DNA from: Paulinella micropora
Taxonomy: Eukaryota; Cercozoa; Imbricatea; Euglyphida
Assembly (NCBI GenBank): GCA_009731375.1
Contig: BJOX01000124.1
Location: 576,756-607,601 of the forward strand
Direction of reading: 5' to 3'
Length of the DNA stretch: 30,846 nt
The position numbers and the translations under genes were made by a program. Each line of letters opens with the position of its first letter. The first letter of the stretch is position 1. Shown here piece after piece: positions 1 through 8,879 of this stretch. The notes beneath the pieces were generated by a model. The model was not told the origin of the DNA. It made no database searches and saw nothing but the letters and a program-made list of their open reading frames with translations.

Positions 1-5
1 TATCG

Positions 6-1487
6 TCAATTCTTCGTACTCCCCTCACGGGTGAGACGATGGAGGCGCATGTGCAGAAATGCATCAGCCATTGACAGAGAAGCACTATTATTATTATTAT
101 TATTATTGTTGTAGCGTCTATTGTGGTTGGCCTCGATGCCTTGCAACAGCGGCTGCAGCCCCTCGGCCCACCCCAAAGCCAAAAAAGTCTCTAGCCCGCT
201 GTGCAAGGCCATGTACACCGTATCGCCCGGGCGGACGCCCTGTGGGGCGCGGACCGTCATTACGCAATAGATGGTATCCAGCGCAACCTTTAGCTTGGGG
301 AGAGGGGTAGCCTTGTCCGACGGATACGCTGGCAGCACCATAAACAAGCACGTATCTCCCAGACGAAGACCCTTGAAGGATTCTCTGGCAAATGAATGCA
401 CGCCGCGGCTAACCGCATCCAGGTCGCCAACCACCGACTTATCGTTCCGCGGCTCGAAGTGGACGCCCCGCAGTGTTTTCGAAGAACCCACGCGCACAAA
501 CTCAGCCCCCCGCTGCCCTAATGCAGAAGCCGCCGCACTTTTGTTGCGCGCAAGAGGCCTCGAGTCGCTGACTATGCGGCAGGCCCACCCCCATTTACGC
601 TTGACGTAGTTCCCCGCCAGCCCGACCTCGGTCATATATTCCTTCTCCTTAGCCAGTAGCTTGGCAGGCTCGACGTCAACGTTCAGCGCCAGCGCATCCA
701 CTAGGCCCAGCAACTGCTTGCGCTCCTCGAAGGCAACCCCTGCCAGCGGCCCAGGTAGTTGTATCAGAGCCTCGATAACGCCGGGCTCCCAGGCATCCAC
801 TAGGCTGCCCAATTCCAACTTCACCACCGGCGCTCTGGGCTGCGTCGACTGCTTTTCACGCTTGCTCTTTTTGTTACTGTGTGAGGGTTCGGGGGTGTTG
901 TTTGTGCTGGCTTTTTTCTTTGGAGCCTTGGTGATCTCGAGCTCAGATTCGGAATGTGTCTCCTCGGATTCTGAGGACGAAGCCGACGTATCGCCCCTGC
1001 GCGCTAGCTTTCGTTGGGCCCTTTTGTCCGGTTTGTGCTTCTTATGTTTTGGCTTGCGTGGCTTTTCTTGTTTTTTTTCCTTGCGCTGCTCTTTTCTCTT
1101 CTTACTCTTCTTGTTCTCCTTGTCTTTGTTTTTGCCTGGGGCTTTTTCTACTGTTGCAGCCTTGTCCTTGACGCGGTGGGTCTCTGGCTTTCCACTCTCC
1201 GAAGCCATCTTTTCCCCGTTCTTTGCTTCCTTCACCCCCTCTGCCTCGGCTTCCTGCGCTTCTTCTCCGTCGTCCTCTTCGTCGCTCTCCTCGTCGTCCT
1301 CGTCATCTTCCTCGTCCTCCTCTCCCTCGTCGTCTTCGGGTGCAATAAACGAATCATCGCTACCCAACTCGGAATCGCTCTCCTCTTCATCATCGTCGTC
1401 GGATTGCAAACGTCTTTTCTTTTTCAGCGTTGCCCGTTTCTTTCCCGCCGAGGATGAAGAAGCTTCCATATCCACGAACTTGCTCAT
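6..1487 (-). CDS. Unassigned highly charged protein with a C-terminal globular domain
   Basis: Open frame of about 493 residues from the ATG at 1485-1487 (MSKFVDMEA) to a TGA at 6-8. The frame stays open about 64 codons upstream, but that stretch is encoded by C/G tracts and looks non-coding, so the internal ATG is preferred. The first 220 or so residues are low complexity: acidic Asp/Glu/Ser blocks, then Lys/Glu-rich basic blocks that could act as nuclear localisation signals. The last 250 residues have normal composition and should fold (segments such as VVKLELGSLVDAWEPGVIEAL and YVKRKWGWACRIV). A run of eight Asn near the C terminus comes from a trinucleotide repeat at about 86-108. I recognise no family. 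Its place in the virus-like block and its nuclear-type charge pattern fit a DNA- or chromatin-associated protein, which is inference only. Confidence 0.6.
   Translation of the reverse strand: MSKFVDMEASSSSAGKKRATLKKKRRLQSDDDDEEESDSELGSDDSFIAPEDDEGEEDEEDDEDDEESDEEDDGEEAQEAEAEGVKEAKNGEKMASESGKPETHRVKDKAATVEKAPGKNKDKENKKSKKRKEQRKEKKQEKPRKPKHKKHKPDKRAQRKLARRGDTSASSSESEETHSESELEITKAPKKKASTNNTPEPSHSNKKSKREKQSTQPRAPVVKLELGSLVDAWEPGVIEALIQLPGPLAGVAFEERKQLLGLVDALALNVDVEPAKLLAKEKEYMTEVGLAGNYVKRKWGWACRIVSDSRPLARNKSAAASALGQRGAEFVRVGSSKTLRGVHFEPRNDKSVVGDLDAVSRGVHSFARESFKGLRLGDTCLFMVLPAYPSDKATPLPKLKVALDTIYCVMTVRAPQGVRPGDTVYMALHSGLETFLALGWAEGLQPLLQGIEANHNRRYNNNNNNNNSASLSMADAFLHMRLHRLTREGSTKN
86..108. repeat. 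ATT trinucleotide run inside a gene
   Basis: A short run of TTA/ATT triplets. It is read on the minus strand as poly-asparagine near the C terminus of the protein at 6-1487. Confidence 0.9.
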
Positions 1488-1589
1488 TGCTCTCCTGGGG
1501 TCAGAAGCGAGAGAGATTTCTGACGCTCGGAATAATCCCCCCTCCCCCGTGCGCCTGTGCAAATTCTTACCAATCCTCTTTGTCTTAGG

Positions 1590-1680
1590 TTGGGTGGGGG
1601 GGGGCGCCCCCCCCTCCCCCCCCCTCTCCCTCCCTTTGCCTGGCACTTCCCCCCCCCTCCCCTCCCTCTGTGCTTGCATG
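1590..1680. repeat. Homopyrimidine (plus) / homopurine (minus) tract upstream of a gene
   Basis: C-rich tract on the plus strand with several runs of 7-10 C. It lies immediately upstream of the minus-strand gene 6-1487, so the sense strand of that gene is G-rich here. It also follows the stop of the next minus-strand gene (1683-2476). It may hold promoter or terminator information; no known motif was identified. Confidence 0.7.
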
Positions 1681-1682
1681 CT

Positions 1683-2476
1683 TTACTGCGGTGTTTGCAC
1701 TATGGATCCACTGTCTTCAGCTGGCATGCTTTGCAGTTTAATGTTGGCTAACAGCAAGCTTTGATAACGGCGCAGTGCGTCGCCGTCTACTCCGGTAGTA
1801 CCGGAAGACGGGTCAACCCGCAATAACCCAGAATCCGCCAAGTGAAATAGCAGGGTCTGGTTAGAACGTGCGNNNNNNNNNNAGTAGTACCGGAAGACGG
1901 GTCAACTCGCAATAACCCAGAATCCGCCAAGTGAAATAGCAGGGTCTGGTTAGAACGTGCGGCGTCTTTCTTGAATACCTCTGCTGGCATAGCTCTGTGG
2001 CTCACAATATGTTTGCGAATACTGCCTAAGAGCCAATATTGTCCACACTCTTCTTCCCAGCGGCGGCGGTACCAAGCCTGTACACACCGGACGACTATTA
2101 CAGGGCTACGATCGCCCCACTCATCCAGCAGATTCTGCAGATGGGCGAAATCTAGATTGTTACTGTGCCCCTTGGGCATGAACTCACAGGCGAAGCAAAA
2201 GTCGGGGCTTGCGCCGGGGTGCTGGAGTACATCTGCCTCCTCGGCTTCTCGTAGATCCGCGTACATACTGACCGGCTCATGGACAGGATCTCTTTGCCCG
2301 GGATCGGCATCCTCGTCAAAGGGTTCGTTGGCACTAGGTTCTGGTAGGGTAGAGTTGGAGGAGCGCGCTCTTGCCGTTCGGCTCCGGTTATTTCTCGAGT
2401 GGGCTCGTCCTCGATATTCGTCATTGTCACTATCGGAGAGTTGGAACGGCGTAAGGGCTGCGTTGGAACGCTCCAT
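1683..2476 (-). CDS. Unassigned C-x2-C protein, split by an assembly duplication
   Basis: Starts at the ATG at 2474-2476 (MERSNAALTPF). The first 90 or so residues are acidic and Ser/Arg-rich, likely disordered. The rest is a compact domain with FCFACEF (C-x2-C), a segment rich in Val, Trp and Tyr (VIVVRCVQAWYRRRW), and KHIVSHR (H-x3-H). Two Cys and two His could bind one zinc ion, which is inference. The 3' part is interrupted by a 10-N gap at 1873-1882 whose flanks repeat each other with an 89-base offset. The second copy looks like the overlapping end of the neighbouring contig, not biology. Allowing for that, the gene ends at the TAA at 1683-1685 and encodes about 234 residues. Family not recognised. 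Confidence 0.6.
1796..1961. repeat. Duplicated contig ends around a 10-N gap
   Basis: About 77 bases ending at 1872 are repeated up to 1961, separated by N at 1873-1882. I saw one substitution (caaccc against caactc) in the shared part. The best reading is two overlapping contig ends joined by a scaffolder, so the true sequence probably has one copy. Confidence 0.85.
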
Positions 2477-2783
2477 AGAAAAAAGAAAAGAAATGGGCTC
2501 GTGGTTTATTAACAACAAAAAATAAATTAAAGGCAAAGTGTTGGCTCCGAGAAGTACTTAAAACTGCCCCCCCTCTCCCTCCCCCCTTTCCTCCTTCCCC
2601 AAAAAAAGGGGGGAGGGGGGGGGGGGAAAGGGAGGAGGGAGAAAAGTGGGACAGGGGAAGGAAGAGGGAGACGAGTGAGAGAGGGGGGAGGGAGAGAGGC
2701 GGGTGATTTTTTATTTGTTTTTTTGACAGTTTTTGCTTCTATGTTTTGTTGTAGGTGCTTCTTGAATCAGCCCTCCATAGCAA
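2477..2783. promoter_or_regulatory. Divergent intergenic region with a C-tract/G-tract inverted repeat
   Basis: The 307 bases lie between divergent genes (minus from 2476, plus from 2784). On the plus strand a C/T-rich tract (about 2,566-2,599) is followed by seven A and then a G/A-rich tract (about 2,607-2,700). The two arms are roughly complementary, so a long hairpin is possible. Each arm is G-rich on the sense strand of the gene it precedes. A bidirectional promoter is likely by position; no TATA-like element was assigned with confidence. Confidence 0.55.
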
Positions 2784-4055
2784 ATGGCTAGTGATAAGAG
2801 AACACTGCCTCACGGGAAAAGAAGCGTTGACAGCGTGTTTACCCCAGACGGACAGTTCAAGAGGTCGAAAACGGCACAGGGTGTACAGGGTTGTTTATGG
2901 GCGCAACTACCACCCGAGATTGTGGGAGTGTTGTTGCTTTATCTGCAGCACGAGAGCCTGTTTGCCATGTTACAGGTAGCTAAGAATGGTTTTCTGGGGC
3001 ATGCAACAGCCAGAGTTAAGTGGCCGCAGTGTTTGGAGCTGAGGCGTTTGCCAGCTCCCCGCGGTTTGGAACTGTTGCATGCACACAAAAGTTATCTATG
3101 CCGGGCGGTAGTGGATGGCTCAAACCCGTGTGGAGGGAATGTATGGGACTGCGTACGTTACTTGCCTCGCACCAAACGACTGACCATTCAGAATTGGAGG
3201 GATCAAAGACTCTGGCGGACCTCAGAGGGGATCTCCGAATTACAGCAGCTGGAGGAACTGACTTTCGATTCGTGTCAGCAGCTGTCGGAACTGTCGCGCT
3301 TGTCTAAGCTGCGGAGGCTGCGTGCAGTGTGTTTCCAGAAATGCCGTCGGTTGCCTTCATTACACTTTGTAGCACGATTACCAGCCTTGAAAACACTGCA
3401 ACTCACGAACAGTTCGAGTGATGCTGTGCTGGATCTTTTGCGCTTTGAAAACCTGCGCAATAGTCTTGAGCACTTCTGTGCGCCTAGCAGCTACTCTGCG
3501 GGGATTCTCTTGTTACGCGTACTTGGCGGGCTACGCGCTTTGCGTACATTGGAGCTGCCCTGTAGTGCTCAGCTAGGCACGGAGGGCCTGCGGCTGCTGG
3601 CGCGGATTACGACGCTGGAAAGCTTAGTTCTTGACAACGTCAGTTGTCAAAGCGTGGGGGCCCTGGCTCCACTAACGAAGCTGCGCTATCTGGAACTCCG
3701 TCAAGCTTTCCTTTTGCAGGAATTAAACGGCTTACCTAATGGATTGGAGGAGCTTGTCGTCACAGATTGTATCAGCCTGGGGAGTCTACGAGAAATAAAC
3801 ACGCCAGGACTGCGGCGACTCAGCTTGTCTGGCTGCCAGAGTGCGCTGAGCCTAGACAGCCTATCTGCCCTAGGCAAGCTGGAGTATTTAGAGCTGTCGG
3901 GCCGTGGTTGCTCCCTTCGTGACTTGCGTAGGCTGGCAGCTCTGCCGTCCCTGCGCGTCCTTAATCTACGAGAAGGCGATCCTGCGTCGCATAACGAACG
4001 CACTGATCTGGCCTGGCTGCACGTGCATCGCCCAGACATTACGATTTTATTGTAA
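2784..4055 (+). CDS. F-box-like leucine-rich-repeat protein
   Basis: 423 residues from an ATG in good context (aaATGG) to a TAA. Residues about 42-75 (LPPEIVGVLLLYLQHESLF) fit the F-box pattern of a Leu-Pro start, hydrophobic helix and later Leu/Phe positions. From about residue 130 to the end there are at least eight irregular leucine-rich repeats of the cysteine-containing/F-box type (for example LEELTFDSCQQLSEL, LRRLSLSGCQSALSL). Known F-box/LRR proteins present substrates to SCF ubiquitin ligases through SKP1. A virus-encoded one would be expected to redirect host ubiquitination, which is inference. It is intronless and has its own promoter side, divergent from the C-x2-C gene. It could also be a captured host gene. 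Confidence 0.75.
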   Translation: MASDKRTLPHGKRSVDSVFTPDGQFKRSKTAQGVQGCLWAQLPPEIVGVLLLYLQHESLFAMLQVAKNGFLGHATARVKWPQCLELRRLPAPRGLELLHAHKSYLCRAVVDGSNPCGGNVWDCVRYLPRTKRLTIQNWRDQRLWRTSEGISELQQLEELTFDSCQQLSELSRLSKLRRLRAVCFQKCRRLPSLHFVARLPALKTLQLTNSSSDAVLDLLRFENLRNSLEHFCAPSSYSAGILLLRVLGGLRALRTLELPCSAQLGTEGLRLLARITTLESLVLDNVSCQSVGALAPLTKLRYLELRQAFLLQELNGLPNGLEELVVTDCISLGSLREINTPGLRRLSLSGCQSALSLDSLSALGKLEYLELSGRGCSLRDLRRLAALPSLRVLNLREGDPASHNERTDLAWLHVHRPDITILL

Positions 4056-4433
4056 TAGGTCCTCGCTCTCCTTCCCTCCCTTTCCCCCCCCCCCCCCTCC
4101 NNNNNNNNNNNNNNNNNNNNNNNNNNNNNNNNNNNNNNNNNNNNNNNNNNNNNNNNNNNNNNNNNNNNNNNNNNNNNNNNNNNNNNNNNNNNNNNNNNNN
4201 NNNNNNNNNNNNNNNNNNNNNNNNNNNNNNNNNNNNNNNNNNNNNNNNNNNNNNNNNNNNNNNNNNNNNNNNNNNNNNNNNNNNNNNNNNNNNNNNNNNN
4301 NNNNNNNNNNNNNNNNNNNNNNNNNNNNNNNNNNNNNNNNNNNNNNNNNNNNNNNNNNNNNNNNNNNNNNNNNNNNNNNNNNNNNNNNNNNNNNNNNNNN
4401 NNNNNNNNNNNNNNNNNNNNNNNNNNNNNNNNN
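4056..4433. other. C-run followed by a 333-N assembly gap
   Basis: The stop codon of the LRR gene is followed by a C/T-rich tract ending in about 15 C, then N from 4101 to 4433. The assembly probably failed in the homopolymer. The content of the gap is unknown. Confidence 0.95.
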
Positions 4434-4507
4434 TAAGGAGCTCCCCTCTTGTGGCGTCTGGAGGAGTAAAGAGAAACAGGGTTATCCCAAGGATTTAGTG
4501 TGTGTAT

Positions 4508-5650
4508 ATGAAGGTGAGAATAATCCCGTCAATGTTCCGGAAGAGCAGGGGGGTACGTCGGGAGCAGGATGCCAAGGAGTTGGCCGTAAGTTCAGATTTT
4601 CTAAACGGAAGTGGGAACGGCTTTGTAGTCGTAAACCGTGAGGCCGAGGATGTCTGGAACAGTGCTTTATTGTTGATGAACGGTCCGGCGTCTTTTCGCG
4701 CGTGTCTGCGCAGCGCGGTAGCTGCATATTTAGAATGGATATGCGAGGCTCGTGGCCTGAAAGGTTTGGATCCACTACTGACGTCCCAGCTGAGTCGTGC
4801 TTTTCTGCAAGGACACTGGGACTTTAATGAGTGCCGTGCCAGGCTCTGTCAGGTGTTGGCTGGGGAGGAGCTCGGCACGGCGTTGCACGTGCCGCCGGAG
4901 TGGGTATCTGGCAGCGTGGTGGCTACTAGCTGGCGTGAGGATTCTGACCCTGGACGGGCCCTCTTGGCTTGGATCTCGGAGTTTGAAAAGACAGAGCTGT
5001 CTTGCTATACAAGCTCTTCGCGCTGGGAGGTAGAAGAAGTGTGGTGGTTTGTGCTTCGCTGGCACTTGCAGAACTCCATCGTGCGCGTGTGCGGAGGCAG
5101 CCACAGGACGCACCCACACATAAACTACTTTTTGGAATACAAGGAGAGGTTGCAGGGCCTGTTAGCGGAGGGCCCGTTTTCGGCTGACCAGTGGGGCAAA
5201 GAATTGGACAAGTTTGTGCAGGCGTATCCCTGCTTGGCACACAAACATTGCTACGGAGACCAGGCCGGGGAAGATCCCGGGCTGCAACGACTGGCACAGT
5301 TGTTGCAAAAGGCCACCAATAATAACCCGGGGTATGGCCCTGGACTGTTGGCGCATCTCTTTATATATATGTTTCTGCCATTACTAGCGCAGCACTATTT
5401 GGGGCAGGAGCCAGGCAAGACAATGCTGCGGCGCCTGGCACAGCTAGACGTAAACGCGCCAGCTCAAGATACCACGAACGGTCAAGCGCGCGTATCTCAG
5501 CTTTTCTTGTACGCGTTGATACTGAAGAGTGCTGACCAAGGAACAGTAGAATTATATGAGCTTATTGGGCAGGCTATGACACAATGGCAAAAGGTACTAA
5601 GGCCCGGTGGCAGATGGGAACGTGGTTTAATTAGGTCTACCCCTTCATAA
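4508..5650 (+). CDS. Unassigned protein, mostly helical
   Basis: 380 residues from the ATG at 4508, or 372 from the ATG at 4532 (MFRKSRGVRREQ); either is possible because the upstream 75 bases abut a gap. It ends with TAA at 5648-5650. The N terminus is basic. The body alternates Leu/Ala-rich amphipathic helices with Trp-rich segments (WEVEEVWWFVLRWHLQNSI), and one hydrophobic stretch (GLLAHLFIYMFLPLLAQHY) could be a buried helix or a membrane segment. No signal peptide is evident. It is convergent with the RPB3-like gene, with only 93 bases between stops. I do not recognise the family. Confidence 0.6.
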   Translation: MKVRIIPSMFRKSRGVRREQDAKELAVSSDFLNGSGNGFVVVNREAEDVWNSALLLMNGPASFRACLRSAVAAYLEWICEARGLKGLDPLLTSQLSRAFLQGHWDFNECRARLCQVLAGEELGTALHVPPEWVSGSVVATSWREDSDPGRALLAWISEFEKTELSCYTSSSRWEVEEVWWFVLRWHLQNSIVRVCGGSHRTHPHINYFLEYKERLQGLLAEGPFSADQWGKELDKFVQAYPCLAHKHCYGDQAGEDPGLQRLAQLLQKATNNNPGYGPGLLAHLFIYMFLPLLAQHYLGQEPGKTMLRRLAQLDVNAPAQDTTNGQARVSQLFLYALILKSADQGTVELYELIGQAMTQWQKVLRPGGRWERGLIRSTPS

Positions 5651-5743
5651 CAGTCGTCTTTTTCTGGCTATTATTATTAAAACGTCAGTACATTTGCAGC
5701 AACTGAACGAGTCCTGGAAGTACTAGTTTTTCTTTACTTAAAA

Positions 5744-6994
5744 TTACTTACAAGCGGATTTGGCTTCGAGAGTAAGAGGCAAGGTCTCCGAGCCCAAAAA
5801 GTTCCAGCATTCCCGCAGCAGCTCTAACGCACTCTGGTCGCTGTATGACTCGATCAAGAGTACCCAGGCAGAGGCATCCGCTCCGCGCTGTGGAGTTGTA
5901 ATTTGGATGTTGGGATTCTCAAGGGTACATTGCAAGCAGGCCGTACACTCCCAGGGCCTGGCCGCTACGAGCTCCCCCGAATCCTCTACGTCAAATATGC
6001 CGGCTTGACACACAGACCATGCACGCCAAGCTGCGTCATCCGGTGGCTTTGCAGCCGGCCTGCTGATGCTGACCTGGGGCAGGTACCTTGGCGTAATCAA
6101 CCCTTTTTTAAATAGTCCATTCATGGCCGCGCAGCGCTTGGTGCCCCAGGCTCTTAGGTGTAGGCTTTCGCCTGGAAGTAAGTATGTCAAGACGCTCTCG
6201 CCCAGTCCGGGAAACAACGAGGCCCCGGCGCTGCCCTGCCCCCAATTCTCTCCATCCGCCAACACGCGCAACTGGCTAAGCCTAACGGGCTCCGCCCCTA
6301 ACTCCGCTAGTAGCAGCCCGATCTCCTGGTCCGAGAACATGTCTACGCTCCCGTGGTCTAGCGACTCACCGCTACCCCCCTCCTTGTCCTCTACCATGCT
6401 ACTTTGCAGTTCGTTCTCTTCCAGCCCCAGGCTCTCCAGTAGCCACCCCAGCGCCCTTGGATCCTGTTGGCGGAGTCGTGCCAGGGCCTTGTTCTCCTCT
6501 TGGGCCAGGCTGACCCTGGCCAGCCTGCACATTTCCCTCTGTTTTCCCCTGAGAAGCTCGCGCAGTCCAGGCAGGCCCAACACGGGCGAGCGCGTAGCTC
6601 GGTTGTTATGGTATTGTAATTCAAACCGGACCGAGTTGTCTGCTCCTAGCATGCTAGGGAAAGCCTCGTTTAGTGGTATCGTCTCTAGCTTGTCTAGCTT
6701 GGTGCACGGCCACGAGAGTGATACCTGGGATAGCCGCTGTTGCAATTCTAGATTACCTAGCTGATTTAGGGGCTTGGACAGCACCTGCACGTGCGAGATC
6801 TTGAGTGACGGACAAAAGTCTAGGGATTGCATCAGGGCCTGGGGCAGTAAGGCACTCTGCACCCCTTCTAGCACGAACGCGGCGGCCTGCGGCAGGTCTG
6901 CCAGTGAGCTCAGCTCAACCGGTCGCAGGGTGGCCTGTGCCATGGCTCTAGTAATTTCTGCACGTTTGTAGCGATCCCAGGCCTTACCCAGCAT
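5744..6994 (-). CDS. RNA polymerase RPB3/D-like subunit
   Basis: 416 residues, ATG at 6992-6994. The RPB3 (archaeal D, bacterial alpha) signature is visible in the C-terminal half. LLPGESLHLRAWG (about 272-284) matches the conserved beta-strand region that precedes the Lys/Gly loop in RPB3. Next come a VFD-like segment (AGIFDVEDSGELV), CTACLQC (350-356, corresponding to the CTLC-x2-C region of RPB3), and a terminal strand-helix WVLLIESYSDQSALELL like the family's final domain. The N-terminal part (residues 10-70) fits the other dimerisation half. An acidic insertion lies around 190-230. Known RPB3 nucleates polymerase assembly with RPB11. Its closeness to an RPB1-like gene implies a dedicated viral-type polymerase. 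Confidence 0.75.
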   Translation of the reverse strand: MLGKAWDRYKRAEITRAMAQATLRPVELSSLADLPQAAAFVLEGVQSALLPQALMQSLDFCPSLKISHVQVLSKPLNQLGNLELQQRLSQVSLSWPCTKLDKLETIPLNEAFPSMLGADNSVRFELQYHNNRATRSPVLGLPGLRELLRGKQREMCRLARVSLAQEENKALARLRQQDPRALGWLLESLGLEENELQSSMVEDKEGGSGESLDHGSVDMFSDQEIGLLLAELGAEPVRLSQLRVLADGENWGQGSAGASLFPGLGESVLTYLLPGESLHLRAWGTKRCAAMNGLFKKGLITPRYLPQVSISRPAAKPPDDAAWRAWSVCQAGIFDVEDSGELVAARPWECTACLQCTLENPNIQITTPQRGADASAWVLLIESYSDQSALELLRECWNFLGSETLPLTLEAKSACK

Positions 6995-7251
6995 TGTCCC
7001 TCTCCCTCTCCAATAACAAGCAAAAGAAAATCCTGGCCCAAATGATGCGCTGCTTTTTTTTTCTCACACCTATCCTTTTCTCTCTCTCTCTCTCTCTCCC
7101 CCCATCCCCCCTCGTCCTTGTCGTCTTATGTGCGTTCCCTCCCCACTTCCCCTCCTTCCAGCGTCTTTAATGGTCTAGCCTCCTCTACGCAAAAGCTTTT
7201 TCTGATCTAAGAAAGTGTAGGCGACACCGTCTTGTACTTCCAGTTTCCAGC
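6995..7251. promoter_or_regulatory. Spacer with a (TC)n and C-rich tract upstream of the RPB3-like gene
   Basis: 257 bases between two minus-strand genes. Positions about 7,078-7,160 are TC repeats and C runs on the plus strand, so G/A-rich on the sense strand of the downstream gene. No other element recognised. Confidence 0.5.
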
Positions 7252-8048
7252 TCAGAGCTTCTTCAGTGCCAAGGCAGGACTCCACCAGCGCCCCACAAAC
7301 CCAGTCCACGGCTGTGCCGGGATCTGTCTCATGTTCCGTGGCCAATAGGCCCCGGCGTCGGCCATGTGCTGTTGCAGGAGGACCTCTTTGTCCAGAGAAA
7401 TCATCCCCTTAGTGCACATCTCGATCCAGGCGCACGAGGCTTGGCGGTAACACAACACGCAAAGACAGGGGTTTACGCTGCCTAGCAAGAGTTGACAGCA
7501 GCTGTGTAGCGCCTCGTCTGTGAAATCACAGTTAAGTTTGTTCAGGCTCTGCGTTAGCTCGGCCACAAAGCTTTTGATCGAATCACCCCCCTGGCTTTGG
7601 AGAACGACCGTTGGCTATTCTGTTGTTGTCTGTAGCAAAAGGCCTCGTAGCGATCGTAAAGCCACAGCTCCGCGTCGTTGAAGCGCATGAGCAACGGGCC
7701 GCGCGGGGCTCCGGACGGACGCGGAGGGAGCCGGTCGGAGAGCCCCCAACAATGCCTGCCTTGCGAACACGAGAATTTGTCCAGCCCCGCCACCCGCAGG
7801 TTGCGCGATTCAGTCTGGGCCGATATCACGGGCAGAACTGAGAGAGGACTCTCAATGAGCCGCGCGCCCAGGTTCTGTTGCAATTGAACCGACTCCACCG
7901 GCGTTTTGTTTGCGTACTGGGCCAGGCCTAAAAATCCTCCTTGGATGTACAAACATTGGCGAGGGCGCAGGAGCCGGTAACAATCCAACACCTGCTTAAC
8001 TTCATGGGGATACGAAGAGGCCCCTGTGCTAGTTTGTTGCTTCTTCAT
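7252..8048 (-). CDS. Unassigned C-x2-C protein with a reading-frame change
   Basis: ATG at 8046-8048 (MKKQQTSTGASSYP). The first frame runs to a stop at 7554. The sequence that continues the protein lies in another frame ending at TGA 7252-7254. The change falls next to a run of six C (plus strand) near 7,586-7,592, so a one-base assembly error or a real disruption is likely. The first part has LRPRQCLYIQGGFLGLAQY and FNDAELWLYDRYEAFCYRQQ. The second has CLCVLCYRQASC, a possible zinc site, then YWPRNMRQIPAQPWTGFVG. About 265 residues in all. Its loose parallel with the other C-x2-C gene is noted, but I see no convincing alignment. Function unknown. Confidence 0.5.
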
Positions 8049-8203
8049 TTAATGAGAACGAAATTCTATTACACGTTAAAAAAAAGATCTGCAAGGGAAC
8101 CAACGGGAGTAGCTACAGGACAAGATACTGAGGGGCGGGGGAGAGGGAGGGAGAGAGAGAGAGTGAGAGACAGAGGGGGGGGGGGGGGGGGGANNNNNNN
8201 NNN
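8049..8203. other. Purine tract and 10-N gap after the RPB1-like gene
   Basis: A GA-rich tract on the plus strand ends in about 19 G and a 10-N gap (8194-8203). On the sense strand of the RPB1-like gene this is a pyrimidine tract just beyond its C terminus; the stop codon itself is lost at the gap. Confidence 0.8.
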
Positions 8204-8879
8204 CCCAGGCCGGCTAGCGCCTTTGACAGCTCATAACGAAGCGCCGCCGCGCAAGCTTCTATTCCCAGTGCTTGGCAGGCCAGCGAGGGGTCCGAAATTT
8301 CAATCGATTCGGGGACCCACTCTGGCCGAGCCAGCAAACGCCTAACCTGTGCCAAGGAGCACTGGCCCGGTTTGAGGCGCAGGGATAGCGTAGCAGAAGT
8401 CGGGTCGAATTCCACCCCGCTAACGTTGGTTTCGTAGCACGCCGTAGCCAGCGCCCCCCTGAGGATGCTCTGACAATATAGGTCCGTGTGATTGTACTGG
8501 TAGGTGTTGACTTTGCATTCTTTGGGGATGGGCGCTGGTTTACTGGTTGGTGGCATGGTGGGTTGTGCAGGAGCAGATGATGGTTCGTTCTCTGCCTGGG
8601 GTGGTGCTGAGGGTGGCGGTACTGTGCTGCAGGCCCTGACAAAAAACCACGCCAAGCCACCGGCGGGCGAGATCCAGCCCGAGCACACTGCAAACACGGG
8701 CAGGCTCTGGCGTAGCCTCCGTGCCATCCCCTCGGCGCCACCCTCCCAGCCCATGGCGCAGCAGGCCTGGTGATCTAGCACAAGCACAGCGCCGTCGCGT
8801 GAAACCAAGCGCCTTGTTTCAGGCGCAGCTGTGTCCCCCGGGGATAATACCTGGGCTGGGCACGACAAGGGCACTTCTT

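Noticed and set aside
661-1764. Plus-strand frame of 367 codons overlapping the charged protein
   Set aside because: Antisense shadow of a Glu/Lys/Ser-rich gene; its Ser/Phe/Leu-rich product mirrors GAA/AAG codons.
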